This document shows, in pieces, positions 11,148 through 19,301 of a DNA stretch of 64,000 nt. The stretch lies in assembly GCA_046349875.1 (NCBI GenBank), contig JAXMBN010000019.1, positions 54,459-118,458 of the forward strand. The letters are read 5' to 3'. Numbering within the stretch: the first letter of the stretch is position 1; every line of letters begins with the position of its first letter. This stretch comes from JAXMBN01 sp046349875. Its GTDB lineage: Bacteria > Planctomycetota > Planctomycetia > Pirellulales > Pirellulaceae. The translations under genes were made by a program, and so were the position numbers. The notes beneath the pieces were generated by a model. That model did no database searches and was not told the origin of the DNA. It was given only the letters and a program-made list of their open reading frames with translations.

Positions 11148-11387
11148 GAGCACCTTTCCACAAATAGTTGTGCGAGCGTTCTAGACTAAAGTGTCCCAGC
11201 AAAGTTCTCAAGGAGTCGGCAAGGAGGGAACGGTCGCCAAACCGTCCTGCCGCCGAACCAAGCTGAGGGACGGATCTCTTGCGAAACCGACAATTCGCCC
11301 AAGAAACATCGAGCAATGTCTCTGCCTATGCTTGTTGATGGCGGTCAGCATCGATTAGGCTTTGCAAACTCGATAGAAGGATCGGAA

Positions 11388-12482
11388 ATGAGCGCGAAAA
11401 GCCACAAAGGGAATCATCGCAAACGCAAGCTCGGAAGACGGGCTTCGCCACCCGGAGCGGCCCCGGGCACGATCCATTCCGATCCTTTGGCGAGCCCCAC
11501 AACGATTCGAGTCATCGCGTTTGGGGCGACTGGGATTATTGAAACACAATTGGACAGCCCTGCGCAATTGGCCGATTTTGTAGGTAAATGGCCCAATCTT
11601 TGGATCGATGTGACAGGGCTTGGCAATGCCGACATGATCCGTGGGATCGGCGAACTTCTCGGGCTCCATCCCCTCGCTTTGGAAGATGTGGTCAACGTAC
11701 ATCAACGGGCCAAGGTCGATGCCTTTCGTGACTGGCTCTTTGTCGTCGCGCGGATGATTGAGAAGACCGATACATTGGTTACCGAACAGATCAGCTTTTT
11801 CGTCAAGAAAGGGATGCTCGTCACCTTTCAAGAACGCCCTGGAGATTGCTGGGACCCGGTTCGACAGCGATTGCATCAGAGCCGCGGAAGGATACGCGAG
11901 TTTGGGGCTGATTACTTGATGTATGCGCTGCTCGATTCCATCGTCGATTCCTACTTTCCGGCAATGGATATGATTGGCGAGCAAGTAGATACGATTGAGG
12001 AAGCGATTACGATCGACGCCGAGTCGACGCAAATGCATCAGATCCACGCCGTTCGCGGACAATTGTTGATGGTGAGGCGAGCCATCCGGCCTCATCGCGA
12101 GATGATCAATGAACTTGTGCGAGACGGTCATGAGATCATCTCGGAAGATACGCGAGTATTTCTTCGGGATTGCTACGATCACGTCATCCAAGTGATGGAC
12201 CTGGTCGATACGTATCGCGAATTGACGGCCGACTTAAGGGACTTCTACTTGAGTTCGGTCAGCAATCGAATGAACGAGATCATGAAGGTCTTGACCATTA
12301 TCTCCACCATCTTCATTCCACTTTCCTTTGTGGCTGGCGTGTATGGAATGAATTTTGATACCAAGTTCCCATGGAACATGCCTGAGTTAGAATGGGAATA
12401 TGGTTATCTGTTTTCGTGGAGCATCATGATCATGATCGCGTCAGGGCTCCTCGTTTATTTTCGCCGACGACGATGGATCTAA
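11388..12482 (+). CDS. corA: CorA-family magnesium/cobalt transporter
   Basis: CorA forms a pentameric magnesium channel in the inner membrane, with a large cytoplasmic funnel. The product of about 364 residues has the long alpha/beta N-domain, a helical stalk region (about 190-300), and two C-terminal membrane helices. The diagnostic YGMNFD selectivity motif follows the first helix, and the protein ends in a basic RRRRWI tail. The ATG at 11388 follows GGATCGGAA and begins with a very basic stretch (SAKSHKGNHRKRKLGRR); an upstream in-frame start at 11316 would add a segment lacking family character. The methyltransferase gene begins 4 bp after its stop, so the two are probably one transcript, divergent from hisF. 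Confidence 0.92.
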   Translation: MSAKSHKGNHRKRKLGRRASPPGAAPGTIHSDPLASPTTIRVIAFGATGIIETQLDSPAQLADFVGKWPNLWIDVTGLGNADMIRGIGELLGLHPLALEDVVNVHQRAKVDAFRDWLFVVARMIEKTDTLVTEQISFFVKKGMLVTFQERPGDCWDPVRQRLHQSRGRIREFGADYLMYALLDSIVDSYFPAMDMIGEQVDTIEEAITIDAESTQMHQIHAVRGQLLMVRRAIRPHREMINELVRDGHEIISEDTRVFLRDCYDHVIQVMDLVDTYRELTADLRDFYLSSVSNRMNEIMKVLTIISTIFIPLSFVAGVYGMNFDTKFPWNMPELEWEYGYLFSWSIMIMIASGLLVYFRRRRWI

Positions 12483-12486
12483 GAAG

Positions 12487-13725
12487 TTGAAAAGCACGCG
12501 GGATGAGCCGGTTTTTTCGGTAGAAGACTGGGCATGGATCGGTTCGAAGGATGGTCGTGGATGGCTTGAAGAGTATGTTCAGGAGCGATTGTCTGGGAAG
12601 GATCCCATGCCTCGGCTTCGCAAACGGCTAGGGGATTTGCGAGCCGGATTGATTGCCTATCAAATCGAATTGCGTTCTTTAGCCTCTCGCAAGTTCCGTA
12701 ATCCCGAGCGTTGGCTTTGGACGCGGACGCTTCTAGAGCAAGCCAGCGATGAATCGAGTGCTGCCTTGGTTGCGAGTTACTATCCTCCGCACGTGGAGGT
12801 GGTCGATGGTTGCTGTGGGGCGGGCGCTGACGGAGTTGCCCTTGCTGTACGAGCTAGGTCTTGTGGAGCGATCTTGGCCATCGATAAGGATCCGGTCGCC
12901 TGTGAGTTGGTGCGTCACAATGTTCGATCGCACGGTTTGAATATCGAGGTCCAGCAGGGCGAAATGGAAAGTCGAAGGCTACCGCAAAATGCGTGGTTGC
13001 ATGTCGATCCCGATCGACGTCCCGACGGTCATCGTACGACCCATGGCGAAGCGATGTCACCCAATTTTGACCAAATGGCGCGATGGTTTCAGGAGTGCCC
13101 AGGTGGATCGATCAAATTGGCTCCGGCCACCGAAATCGATGCGCGGTGGCGGCAAGAGCTCGGAGTCCAGTTTATCGGCTGGGGGAAGTCGGTTCGGCAA
13201 CAGCGATTGTGGTGGGGATGCGAAGCCTTTGCATCTGGGTCTACTACGTTGTCGATAGCCAAGCAAGGAAATGAGTGGCATCATCTGACATTTACGCGAG
13301 AAGACCTGATTCGATCGCATGATCGAGTTCGAGAATGGGATTCATCGAGTCAGTGGATTGGGGATACCGATCCCGTAGTTCGCGCTGCGAAAGCAACTCC
13401 TTGTATCGCGGACCAATGCCAAGCTTACCTTCTGGGAGATGAGCATGGCTATATGATGGCCGAGCAAGCGACGCCGAGTTGGTTTGTGGACTGGTTCCAA
13501 GTTCGTGAGCAAGTTTCGCTCGATGTCAAGAAGTTACGCAAACATCTTCGAGCGCATAACATCGGCAAGTTGGAGATCAAGAAACGTGGCGTTGAGATCG
13601 ATATCGAGCAATTGCGCCGTGATCTCAAACTCGAAGGGGAAGGGCAAGCCACGTTATTCTTAGCACGCGAAGGAAAGCGGCACTTGGCCATCTTGGCGGA
13701 TCGCATGTTGCCAGAAGGCTCATAA
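12487..13725 (+). CDS. Class I SAM-dependent methyltransferase with THUMP-like C-terminal domain
   Basis: The 412-residue protein has a Rossmann-type SAM-binding region: VVDGCCGAGADGVALA as motif I near residue 108, AIDKDPVACELVRHN as motif II, and LHVDPDRRPDGHRT near 175, which is typical of the family. The C-terminal ~100 residues, with LRKHLRAHNIGKLEIKKRG and a final FLAREGKRHLAILADR, match the THUMP-like domain seen in planctomycete and actinobacterial RNA methyltransferase homologues. The substrate is unknown, and tRNA or rRNA is only an inference. The most likely start is TTG at 12487, four bases after the corA stop, because the conserved N-terminal helix begins soon after and no suitable ATG precedes it. 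Confidence 0.82.
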   Translation: MKSTRDEPVFSVEDWAWIGSKDGRGWLEEYVQERLSGKDPMPRLRKRLGDLRAGLIAYQIELRSLASRKFRNPERWLWTRTLLEQASDESSAALVASYYPPHVEVVDGCCGAGADGVALAVRARSCGAILAIDKDPVACELVRHNVRSHGLNIEVQQGEMESRRLPQNAWLHVDPDRRPDGHRTTHGEAMSPNFDQMARWFQECPGGSIKLAPATEIDARWRQELGVQFIGWGKSVRQQRLWWGCEAFASGSTTLSIAKQGNEWHHLTFTREDLIRSHDRVREWDSSSQWIGDTDPVVRAAKATPCIADQCQAYLLGDEHGYMMAEQATPSWFVDWFQVREQVSLDVKKLRKHLRAHNIGKLEIKKRGVEIDIEQLRRDLKLEGEGQATLFLAREGKRHLAILADRMLPEGS

Positions 13726-13756
13726 GTCGACGGCGAGAATTTTAGGGGCTGCCCTA

Positions 13757-13793
13757 AAAAAACAAAACTCGGTTAACACACAGTCAACCGAGC
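13757..13793 (-). terminator. Rho-independent terminator, minus strand
   Basis: Read on the minus strand, a stem CTCGGTT/AACCGAG (13769-13793, extended by two more pairs around a small mismatch) is followed by TTTTGTTTTTTT at 13757-13768. It would end transcripts of the Cys-rich gene and also lies just after the convergent methyltransferase gene. Confidence 0.7.
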
Positions 13794-14073
13794 TTGCGTT
13801 GCTTTTGTAGAGTATGGGAACGATCTAGAGCCTTCGGATTGGCGTCTGAGGCGATGACCCTATGCAAGGTGTTGGGTTTGGTTTCTCGTTTTGGCTAGGC
13901 TAGCCAATGGCCAAGATCACCTGCAGGATAGGGTGGGGCTCATCGTGCCGCGTCATGCGGGAATAGGATCGTTGATCACTCGTTGGTAGTGCGAAGGACG
14001 TTTTGGGAGAGGGACCACTAGCCCTGCATCCAATGCAGGGCCTGTGCGTCCCATCATCTCATCACGGGCAAGC
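13794..14073. other. Intergenic stretch with a short perfect stem-loop
   Basis: No coding potential is seen between the methyltransferase and the Cys-rich gene (13726-14073). Apart from the terminator at 13757-13793 it holds one perfect 9-bp inverted repeat, GCCCTGCAT/ATGCAGGGC with a 3-nt loop, at 14021-14041. This lies 33 bp downstream of the Cys-rich stop codon. It lacks a clear T-tract on either strand, so it may protect the mRNA 3' end or be incidental. Confidence 0.5.
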
Positions 14074-14535
14074 TTAGTTGCCGCAGCCGCAGCTAGGAGC
14101 AGCGACTTCGCATCCGCATGCTGGAGCGCATACTGGAGCGCAGCAAGCTCGCTTTGCCTTGAGGCGTGCCAAAAGATCGCGGAGTTTGCTTCCGCAGCTT
14201 CGGCCGCAAGGATCGCAGCAATCGCAGCTAGGAGCAGCGACTTCGCATCCGCAGCTTGGTGCAGGTGCAGCGCAACCGCAGCTTGGAGCGACTTCGCATC
14301 CGCAAGCTGGAGCGCAGCAATGGTTTGCATGAAGGCGGCTCAGGAAGCCACGAAGATGGCCAAATCGTGGGCCACAGCAAGGATCAACATCGCAACCGCA
14401 GCTTGGAGCTGGTGCTTCGCAACCGCAGCTAGGAGCTGGAGCGCAGCAATCGCCACGATGGAAAATACCTGCCTGGGCGCTCGAACAGAAGCTCGAAACG
14501 GCAACCAAAACAGCCGTAAGAATGACTCGACGCAT
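14074..14535 (-). CDS. Secreted cysteine-rich 'PSCGC' repeat protein
   Basis: The product of 153 residues begins with a clear signal peptide (MRRVILTAVLVAVSSFCSSAQA), and the mature part is dominated by short Cys-rich repeats of the type APSCGCE and CCAPACGCE. These occur in about ten variants separated by two short basic spacers (FGHLRGFLSRLHANH and SKLRDLLARLKAKRA). Such proteins are known in planctomycete genomes without an assigned function; the many Cys suggest disulfide cross-linking in the cell envelope or metal binding. The ATG at 14535 is chosen because GGAG lies 8 nt upstream and the signal peptide starts there. It is transcribed away from the palindrome cluster and yajC and ends before a good terminator. 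Confidence 0.8.
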   Translation of the reverse strand: MRRVILTAVLVAVSSFCSSAQAGIFHRGDCCAPAPSCGCEAPAPSCGCDVDPCCGPRFGHLRGFLSRLHANHCCAPACGCEVAPSCGCAAPAPSCGCEVAAPSCDCCDPCGRSCGSKLRDLLARLKAKRACCAPVCAPACGCEVAAPSCGCGN

Positions 14536-14819
14536 GGATACTTCTCCGAAAACGGAATTTTTGAAAAACGCACGGACGGATGGACTGTGGCCACGCGAGG
14601 CCAGCTTGCTGAAATGCACTCTATTTGCTGGATCACCTCGGTTTGCCCAACACAGATCGATTTCCGAACGTGTTTTAAAGTGGGTTCGCCATCGAGTTTC
14701 GGCGTTTCTTGGCTGCCAATGCTATCTAACCACCATATTTTCTCTGTTCGGCCCTTTTTACCCGTCCGAACTTAACGGTTTTGCCGGTAAAGCTTGCCAA
14801 AACTCAACTCCACCCCATC

Positions 14820-15150
14820 GGGGACAGTCCCCGAGCCCATTTCCAGAAAATCGATTCACAAAATCCTCGGGGACTGTCCCCAGTAGTTCCACAAAATCCT
14901 CGGGGACTGTCCCCAGTAGTTCAGTGGATAACCTAATTGGGTGGTTTGCGCGTACGCTAGAACGGGTGGTTTGGAGCGGTGTGGGGACAGTCCCCATCGC
15001 GCAGATTCACGGGGACTGTCCCCGTGCCAGCTCCCCATGGAGCTCGGGCGTCGACCTTGGGGACTGTCCCCAGGGCTCTCGCGCCAAGTGCATGGGGACA
15101 GTCCCCTAGGGCCCAAAGTGGAAAACCTAAATGGCATGGGGACAGACCCC
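14820..15150. repeat. Cluster of GGGGACWGTCCCC palindromes
   Basis: Seven perfect copies of the 13-bp palindrome GGGGAC(A/T)GTCCCC occur at 14820-14832, 14869-14881, 14902-14914, 14983-14995, 15011-15023, 15059-15071 and 15094-15106. An eighth, imperfect copy (GGGGACAGACCCC) is at 15138-15150. Spacing is irregular (about 15-70 bp), and flanking bases differ except in a 33-bp tandem duplication. The central base alternates A/T, so the palindrome is the conserved part. Clustered G/C-rich palindromes of this kind resemble REP elements mobilised by REP-associated tyrosine transposases; no such transposase is in the window. A protein-binding or recombination role is also possible. Confidence 0.9.
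14857..14922. repeat. Two tandem copies of a 33-bp unit
   Basis: The unit begins CACAAAATCCTCGGGGACTG and ends CAGTAGTTC. It occurs at 14857-14889 and again, identical, at 14890-14922, each copy holding one complete palindrome. The exact identity points to a recent local duplication, for example by slippage at the palindromes. Confidence 0.9.
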
Positions 15151-15279
15151 GGTGGGGGTGCGGGTTGGACTTGTGACAACCGTGGGCCAACCCTACACTA
15201 CGTGATTCGGCGTTTGGCGGGTGTTTAGGCTGCCTAGATGCTGAGTGGTCTTGAAGCTTCGCGGATTGGATCGGAAACG

Positions 15280-15693
15280 ATGGTCGAACGCCTCCTCCTT
15301 CCTCTTTATCAACTACCGATTCTTATTGCGCAAGAATCGACGGGGGAGACAGGAGGGGCCAAAGCACCCAGTTCCGGTTTGAGCGGTTTGTTCGAAAATC
15401 CTCTGATTTTCATGGTTCTTGCGCTCGGGACGTTCTATTTGATGGTGCTTTTGCCGCAACAACGGTCGGCGAAGAACCAGCAAAAGCAAATGGATGACCT
15501 CCGAAATGGCCTCAAGAAAAATGATCGCGTGATCACAACGAGTGGCATTCATGGCGTGGTAGTTGCCGCATCGGCTGATTCTCCGACGGTTACCATTCGC
15601 ATCGACGATACTTCCAACGCCAAGCTGACGCTCAATAAGGAAACGATTGTCACCGTCGTCAAAGATGAGAATAAAGCGGGAAGTTCAGTTTAG
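15280..15693 (+). CDS. yajC: Preprotein translocase auxiliary subunit YajC
   Basis: YajC is a small inner-membrane protein that associates with SecDF and SecYEG. The product has one strong membrane helix (NPLIFMVLALGTFYLMVLLP), followed by the typical PQQRSAKNQQKQMDDLRNGL cytoplasmic start and a small beta-rich domain with KKNDRVITTSGIHGVV. The tail TVTIRIDDTSNAKLTLNKETI also fits the family. The ATG at 15280 follows GGATCGGAA; an in-frame ATG at 15238 would add 14 residues. secDF starts 15-75 bp downstream on the same strand, the classic yajC-secDF order. Confidence 0.93.
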   Translation: MVERLLLPLYQLPILIAQESTGETGGAKAPSSGLSGLFENPLIFMVLALGTFYLMVLLPQQRSAKNQQKQMDDLRNGLKKNDRVITTSGIHGVVVAASADSPTVTIRIDDTSNAKLTLNKETIVTVVKDENKAGSSV

Positions 15694-15708
15694 CTTTCAA
15701 GGCGATGG

Positions 15709-18700
15709 ATGCCTTCAGCAAATGTATGGTCTCGTTTGGTTCGACCACTAAGGAAAGATCCTCAACGTATGTTTGGCTCATTCACTCAACTGCTCATTGC
15801 TCAAGCTAACACACCGGCCCTTGCAGCCTCTCCTTGGATCACGATGGCTTGGGTGATAGGCATCATCGCAGGCGTTTTCATTATTCCGTTCATTCTTGGC
15901 TCATTCCTGGCCAAGTCGTTGCGGATGCCAACGTATTCTTTTCCAATTGGGATCATCTTGGCCGTCGTGTTCGGCGCGACCGCGATTGTGACCCTTGGAA
16001 AACCACGGTATGGGGTCGACATCAAGGGTGGAACGATTCTCGTCTATGAACTCGACCGTTCGGTGCAAGGCACCAAGGAAGACGGTTCCGGCGTAAACCG
16101 TGTCAAGGCGAGTGCCTTGGTCGATGCATTGACGCAGCGGATCAACCCAACCGGTACCAAAGAAATCATCATTCGCCCCTACGGTGAAGATCAGATCGAA
16201 ATCATCGTTCCGGACGTCGATCAGCAAGAAGTGGATGAGATCAAGCGAACGGTTCAAGCTGCAGGTATTTTGAAGTTCCGAATCGTCGCGAATCAGGTTG
16301 ACCACGCCAAGGTCTTCGAGCTGGCTCGCAACCAAGCGGACAATGAAGATCTCAAAGTTCGACTCAACAGCGAAGTAAAAGATTCTCAAGGCAGTACGAT
16401 TGCACTGTGGCAAACGATTGGCCGCGACAAGGACAAAGTTCAAGGTATCCGTCCACTTTTGTCCCCTGCTTATTCTGGCGACCTCGTCCGCGATTCACGA
16501 ACGGGCAAAATCGTTCAACCACCAACGGATCTCGATCGCGACAACTTTGGTCTCGAAAAATGGCTCGATCAAAATGGGATCGCAGAAGTCGATTTGTTGT
16601 TGGCTCTCAACGGCCCCAATGGCCAACCCTATGAGTTGGTAACGGGCGACGACCTCGCGATGGTAGCCAAAGATACCGGACCAGACGGTGCGCCTGAGGT
16701 AACCTTTCAGATGAATGCAGCTGGCGCTCAGCGATTGCTTCGCTTGACCGGCCGCAACGTACCCACCAACGATTTCCATCGCCGAATGGCGATCATCCTT
16801 GACGGACGCGTGCTCTCGGCTCCCAATCTCAATTCACCCATTCGCGATCGAGGTGTGATTCAAGGTCGGTTTACACAGAAGGAAGTCAACTTCCTCGTAA
16901 ACATTCTTGAGTCAGGTTCGTTGCCTGCTGCATTGGGCAAAGAGCCGATCAGTGAAAGCCAGATCGGCGCTGTTCTTGGTCAACAGACGATTCAGAAGGG
17001 TTACTTTGCATCCGCTCTTTCGCTGGTTGTAACCTTCATCTTCCTTTTGGTTTATTACCGATTCTCGGGCATCATCGCTTGTATCGCGTTGATGCTGAAC
17101 ATGTTGTTGCTCTATGCATCGATTTTGTTGATCCAACAGCCGATTACGCTTCCAGGTCTTGCTGGCTTCGTGTTGTCGGTTGGTATGTCGGTGGACGCAA
17201 ACGTTCTGGTGTATGAACGTATTCGGGAAGAAGTGGCCCGTCGCGCCACTGGACGGATGGCAATTCGGAATGGGTTCGATAACGCGATGACAACCATCGT
17301 CGACTCGAACTTGACGACTTTGATCAGCGCCATCGTTCTCTATGCGGCTGGCACCGATCAGGTGAAGGGATTTGCCGTGCCTCTGATCATCGGCATCATC
17401 ATCAGCATGTTCACCGCGGTCTATTGCTCGCGAATCCTTTTCGATATCGCCGAAAAGCTTCGTCTCGCAAACTTCGGAATGATGGACGCCATTGGATGGG
17501 CCAAGAAATCCTTCTTGGGCGAAAAAGATATCGACTTCATGGGCATGCGCAACATGTGCTACACCTTCTCGGGTGTTCTGCTGGTAGGCGGACTGATCGC
17601 AGTGGCCATTCGCGGCAAGGATATGCTCGACATCGACTTCAACGGTGGTAGCTCGGTCGTCTTCAGCTTGGATAAGCCGATGGAAATCGACCAGATTCGC
17701 GACCTCACAAAGGTCATGTTCGACAAGGATGAAAAGAGCGAACCGATTCAAACGTCACTCACGACCATGACCGTCCCTGGTTTGGAAAACAATACAGTCT
17801 TCCGCTTGGATAGTTCGCTGACCGACGTGAAGGATGTGGCATCGCGTTTGGTGAAAGGCTTTGAGAAAGAGTCCTCGAAGTTGATCACCTTCGAAGTTGC
17901 AGCATCGGATTGGAAAGAGACCGCAGCTGTTCAAGACAAGCCAGCCGCGACCAATGCGTTGCTGAAGTTTTCATCCAGTAAGGGTGGTGTGACCGCCAAG
18001 ATCACTGCCTCTCGTTTGAAGGAAAAGCTCGCCGCTGCCGCTAGCACAGTTGGGCAAGGATTGAACGCTGCTCAAGTGGATGTGTTCCCTCAGCCAATGG
18101 TTGAAGGGTGGACTGAAGAGTCGCAAGCTGGATTCCCAACGTGGCAAATCAAGTTGCCTTATCCGCAAGACCTATCGACTCAGATCGTGAACCAACTGCA
18201 AAAGGACATGGTTTCCGAACCAGTCTGGCAATCGACCAACAAGATTGGCGAACGCGTTGCAGGCCAAATGCAATTCAAAGCCATTGCCTCGATCGTGTTG
18301 AGCTTGATCTTCATCAATCTTTACATTTGGTTCCGATTCCATAGCCCAGCCTATGGTATTGCAGCGGTGATTGCACTCGTTCACGACGTGGTGATCACTT
18401 TAGGTTTGATGGCGGTATCGCACTGGTTATATGGCCCGCTTTCCTTCCTCCAATTGGAAGATTTCAAAGTTGGTCTGACGGTCGTCGCGGCCTTCTTGAC
18501 GATCATCGGTTACTCGCTGAACGATACGATCGTTGTGTTTGACCGTATTCGTGAAGTGAAGGGTAAGAGCCCCAATTTGACGCGAAGCATGATCAACAAG
18601 AGCGTTAACGAAACGCTTGGTCGTACCTTGTTGACGTCCAGCACCACGATCATCGCGATCTTGTTGCTTTACTTCCTTGGTGGCGAAGGCATCCATGCGT

Positions 18701-18849
18701 TTTCATTCGCACTGTTCTTCGGGATTCTTACCGGTACGTACAGCTCGATCTTCGTTGCCTCGCCCGTGTTGTTGTGGTTGGTGGGCCGCGAAGAGCGTCG
18801 CGATTCGGTCGCTAGTTCAACGACCTCTGCGATGGCTCGACAGTCGTAG
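15709..18849 (+). CDS. secDF: Protein translocase subunit SecDF (single-chain fusion)
   Basis: SecD and SecF use the proton gradient to pull preproteins through SecYEG at the periplasmic side. Here both are fused in one chain of 1046 residues. The SecD half (about 1-610) has the VDIKGGTILVYEL motif near residue 103, the large periplasmic P1 domain, and a six-helix bundle with GFVLSVGMSVDANVLVYERIREE. The SecF half (about 620-1046) has DIDFNGGSSVVF, a second, shorter periplasmic domain, and a helix bundle with GYSLNDTIVVFDRIRE and the TLLTSSTTI segment. An in-frame ATG at 15769 (MFGSFTQLLIAQ), with GGAAAG upstream, may be the real start. It follows yajC and ends just before a strong terminator. 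Confidence 0.96.
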   Translation: MPSANVWSRLVRPLRKDPQRMFGSFTQLLIAQANTPALAASPWITMAWVIGIIAGVFIIPFILGSFLAKSLRMPTYSFPIGIILAVVFGATAIVTLGKPRYGVDIKGGTILVYELDRSVQGTKEDGSGVNRVKASALVDALTQRINPTGTKEIIIRPYGEDQIEIIVPDVDQQEVDEIKRTVQAAGILKFRIVANQVDHAKVFELARNQADNEDLKVRLNSEVKDSQGSTIALWQTIGRDKDKVQGIRPLLSPAYSGDLVRDSRTGKIVQPPTDLDRDNFGLEKWLDQNGIAEVDLLLALNGPNGQPYELVTGDDLAMVAKDTGPDGAPEVTFQMNAAGAQRLLRLTGRNVPTNDFHRRMAIILDGRVLSAPNLNSPIRDRGVIQGRFTQKEVNFLVNILESGSLPAALGKEPISESQIGAVLGQQTIQKGYFASALSLVVTFIFLLVYYRFSGIIACIALMLNMLLLYASILLIQQPITLPGLAGFVLSVGMSVDANVLVYERIREEVARRATGRMAIRNGFDNAMTTIVDSNLTTLISAIVLYAAGTDQVKGFAVPLIIGIIISMFTAVYCSRILFDIAEKLRLANFGMMDAIGWAKKSFLGEKDIDFMGMRNMCYTFSGVLLVGGLIAVAIRGKDMLDIDFNGGSSVVFSLDKPMEIDQIRDLTKVMFDKDEKSEPIQTSLTTMTVPGLENNTVFRLDSSLTDVKDVASRLVKGFEKESSKLITFEVAASDWKETAAVQDKPAATNALLKFSSSKGGVTAKITASRLKEKLAAAASTVGQGLNAAQVDVFPQPMVEGWTEESQAGFPTWQIKLPYPQDLSTQIVNQLQKDMVSEPVWQSTNKIGERVAGQMQFKAIASIVLSLIFINLYIWFRFHSPAYGIAAVIALVHDVVITLGLMAVSHWLYGPLSFLQLEDFKVGLTVVAAFLTIIGYSLNDTIVVFDRIREVKGKSPNLTRSMINKSVNETLGRTLLTSSTTIIAILLLYFLGGEGIHAFSFALFFGILTGTYSSIFVASPVLLWLVGREERRDSVASSTTSAMARQS

Positions 18850-18877
18850 TCCCGCATCGCCAACTCGAATCTCAGTT

Positions 18878-18907
18878 ACAAGGCGGCCCAGCCAGGCCGC
18901 CTTGTTT
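18878..18907 (+). terminator. Rho-independent terminator after secDF
   Basis: A perfect 10-bp stem CAAGGCGGCC/GGCCGCCTTG (18879-18888 and 18895-18904) with a 6-nt loop is followed by TTTCATTTTC. It lies 30 bp after the secDF stop and should end the yajC-secDF transcript. Confidence 0.85.
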
Positions 18908-19301
18908 CATTTTCAGCCTGTGCATCAATCAATTGTCTTAGAAAATCGAAGATTTCAGTGGTGGTTGGGATGCCTTGGTTGATACGACCGGCATGGTTGT
19001 GGGAGTTGATACGTTCCTAGCATTCTGCATCGCCTTGGGAATTCGAGACGAATTCGTTGGCTTTAACGCTACGGAAAAGCTTGCGGGGATCGATATCTAT
19101 CCTGCTCAAGCAAGATCCTCCAACCCTTGTCGCCGGGTTGGCTCCAATGCGATCGATATTTGAGCGGCAATAGTTCGCGCTCCAAAGCGATCTGTTGGTC
19201 TCAATCGAAACAGATGATGGTTCAATCCATCCCTTCCCGATCCTGGTTTTCTTAATCGCACGGCTCGGCCCCTCCCAAGCCTGCGCTCAAGGAGTAGTGA
19301 G
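18908..19301. other. Intergenic region upstream of the 19302 gene
   Basis: Nothing coding is recognisable here. Short open frames exist on both strands but show no family resemblance, signal peptide or ribosome binding site. The region probably holds the promoter of the following secreted-protein gene; AAGGAG sits 8 nt before its start codon. Confidence 0.4.

Larger units (their letters stand above)
14536..15237. other. Non-coding spacer between divergent genes, carrying palindrome cluster
   Basis: This 700-bp spacer lies between the divergent Cys-rich gene and yajC. It has no convincing gene: the open frames in it are made of translated palindromes rich in GTVP or GDSP. The first ~280 bp are plain sequence that could hold the promoter of the Cys-rich gene. 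The remainder holds the GGGGACWGTCCCC repeats described separately. Confidence 0.7.

Noticed and set aside
11355..12191. 278-codon minus-strand frame
   Set aside because: It is antisense to corA; the corA frame holds the YGMNFD motif and membrane helices.
14044..14775. Plus-strand 243-codon open frame
   Set aside because: It is antisense to the Cys-rich repeat gene; its Ala/Ser-rich sequence is a by-product of the GC-biased repeats.
14522..15109. Open frames through the palindrome cluster
   Set aside because: They are made of translated GGGGACWGTCCCC (GTVPSSS or GDSP) and have no start signal or family resemblance.
14820..15150. CRISPR array
   Set aside because: The repeats are 13-bp palindromes at irregular spacing without uniform spacers, and no cas genes are present.
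16912..17751. 279-codon minus-strand frame
   Set aside because: It is antisense to secDF, which has strong motifs across this stretch.
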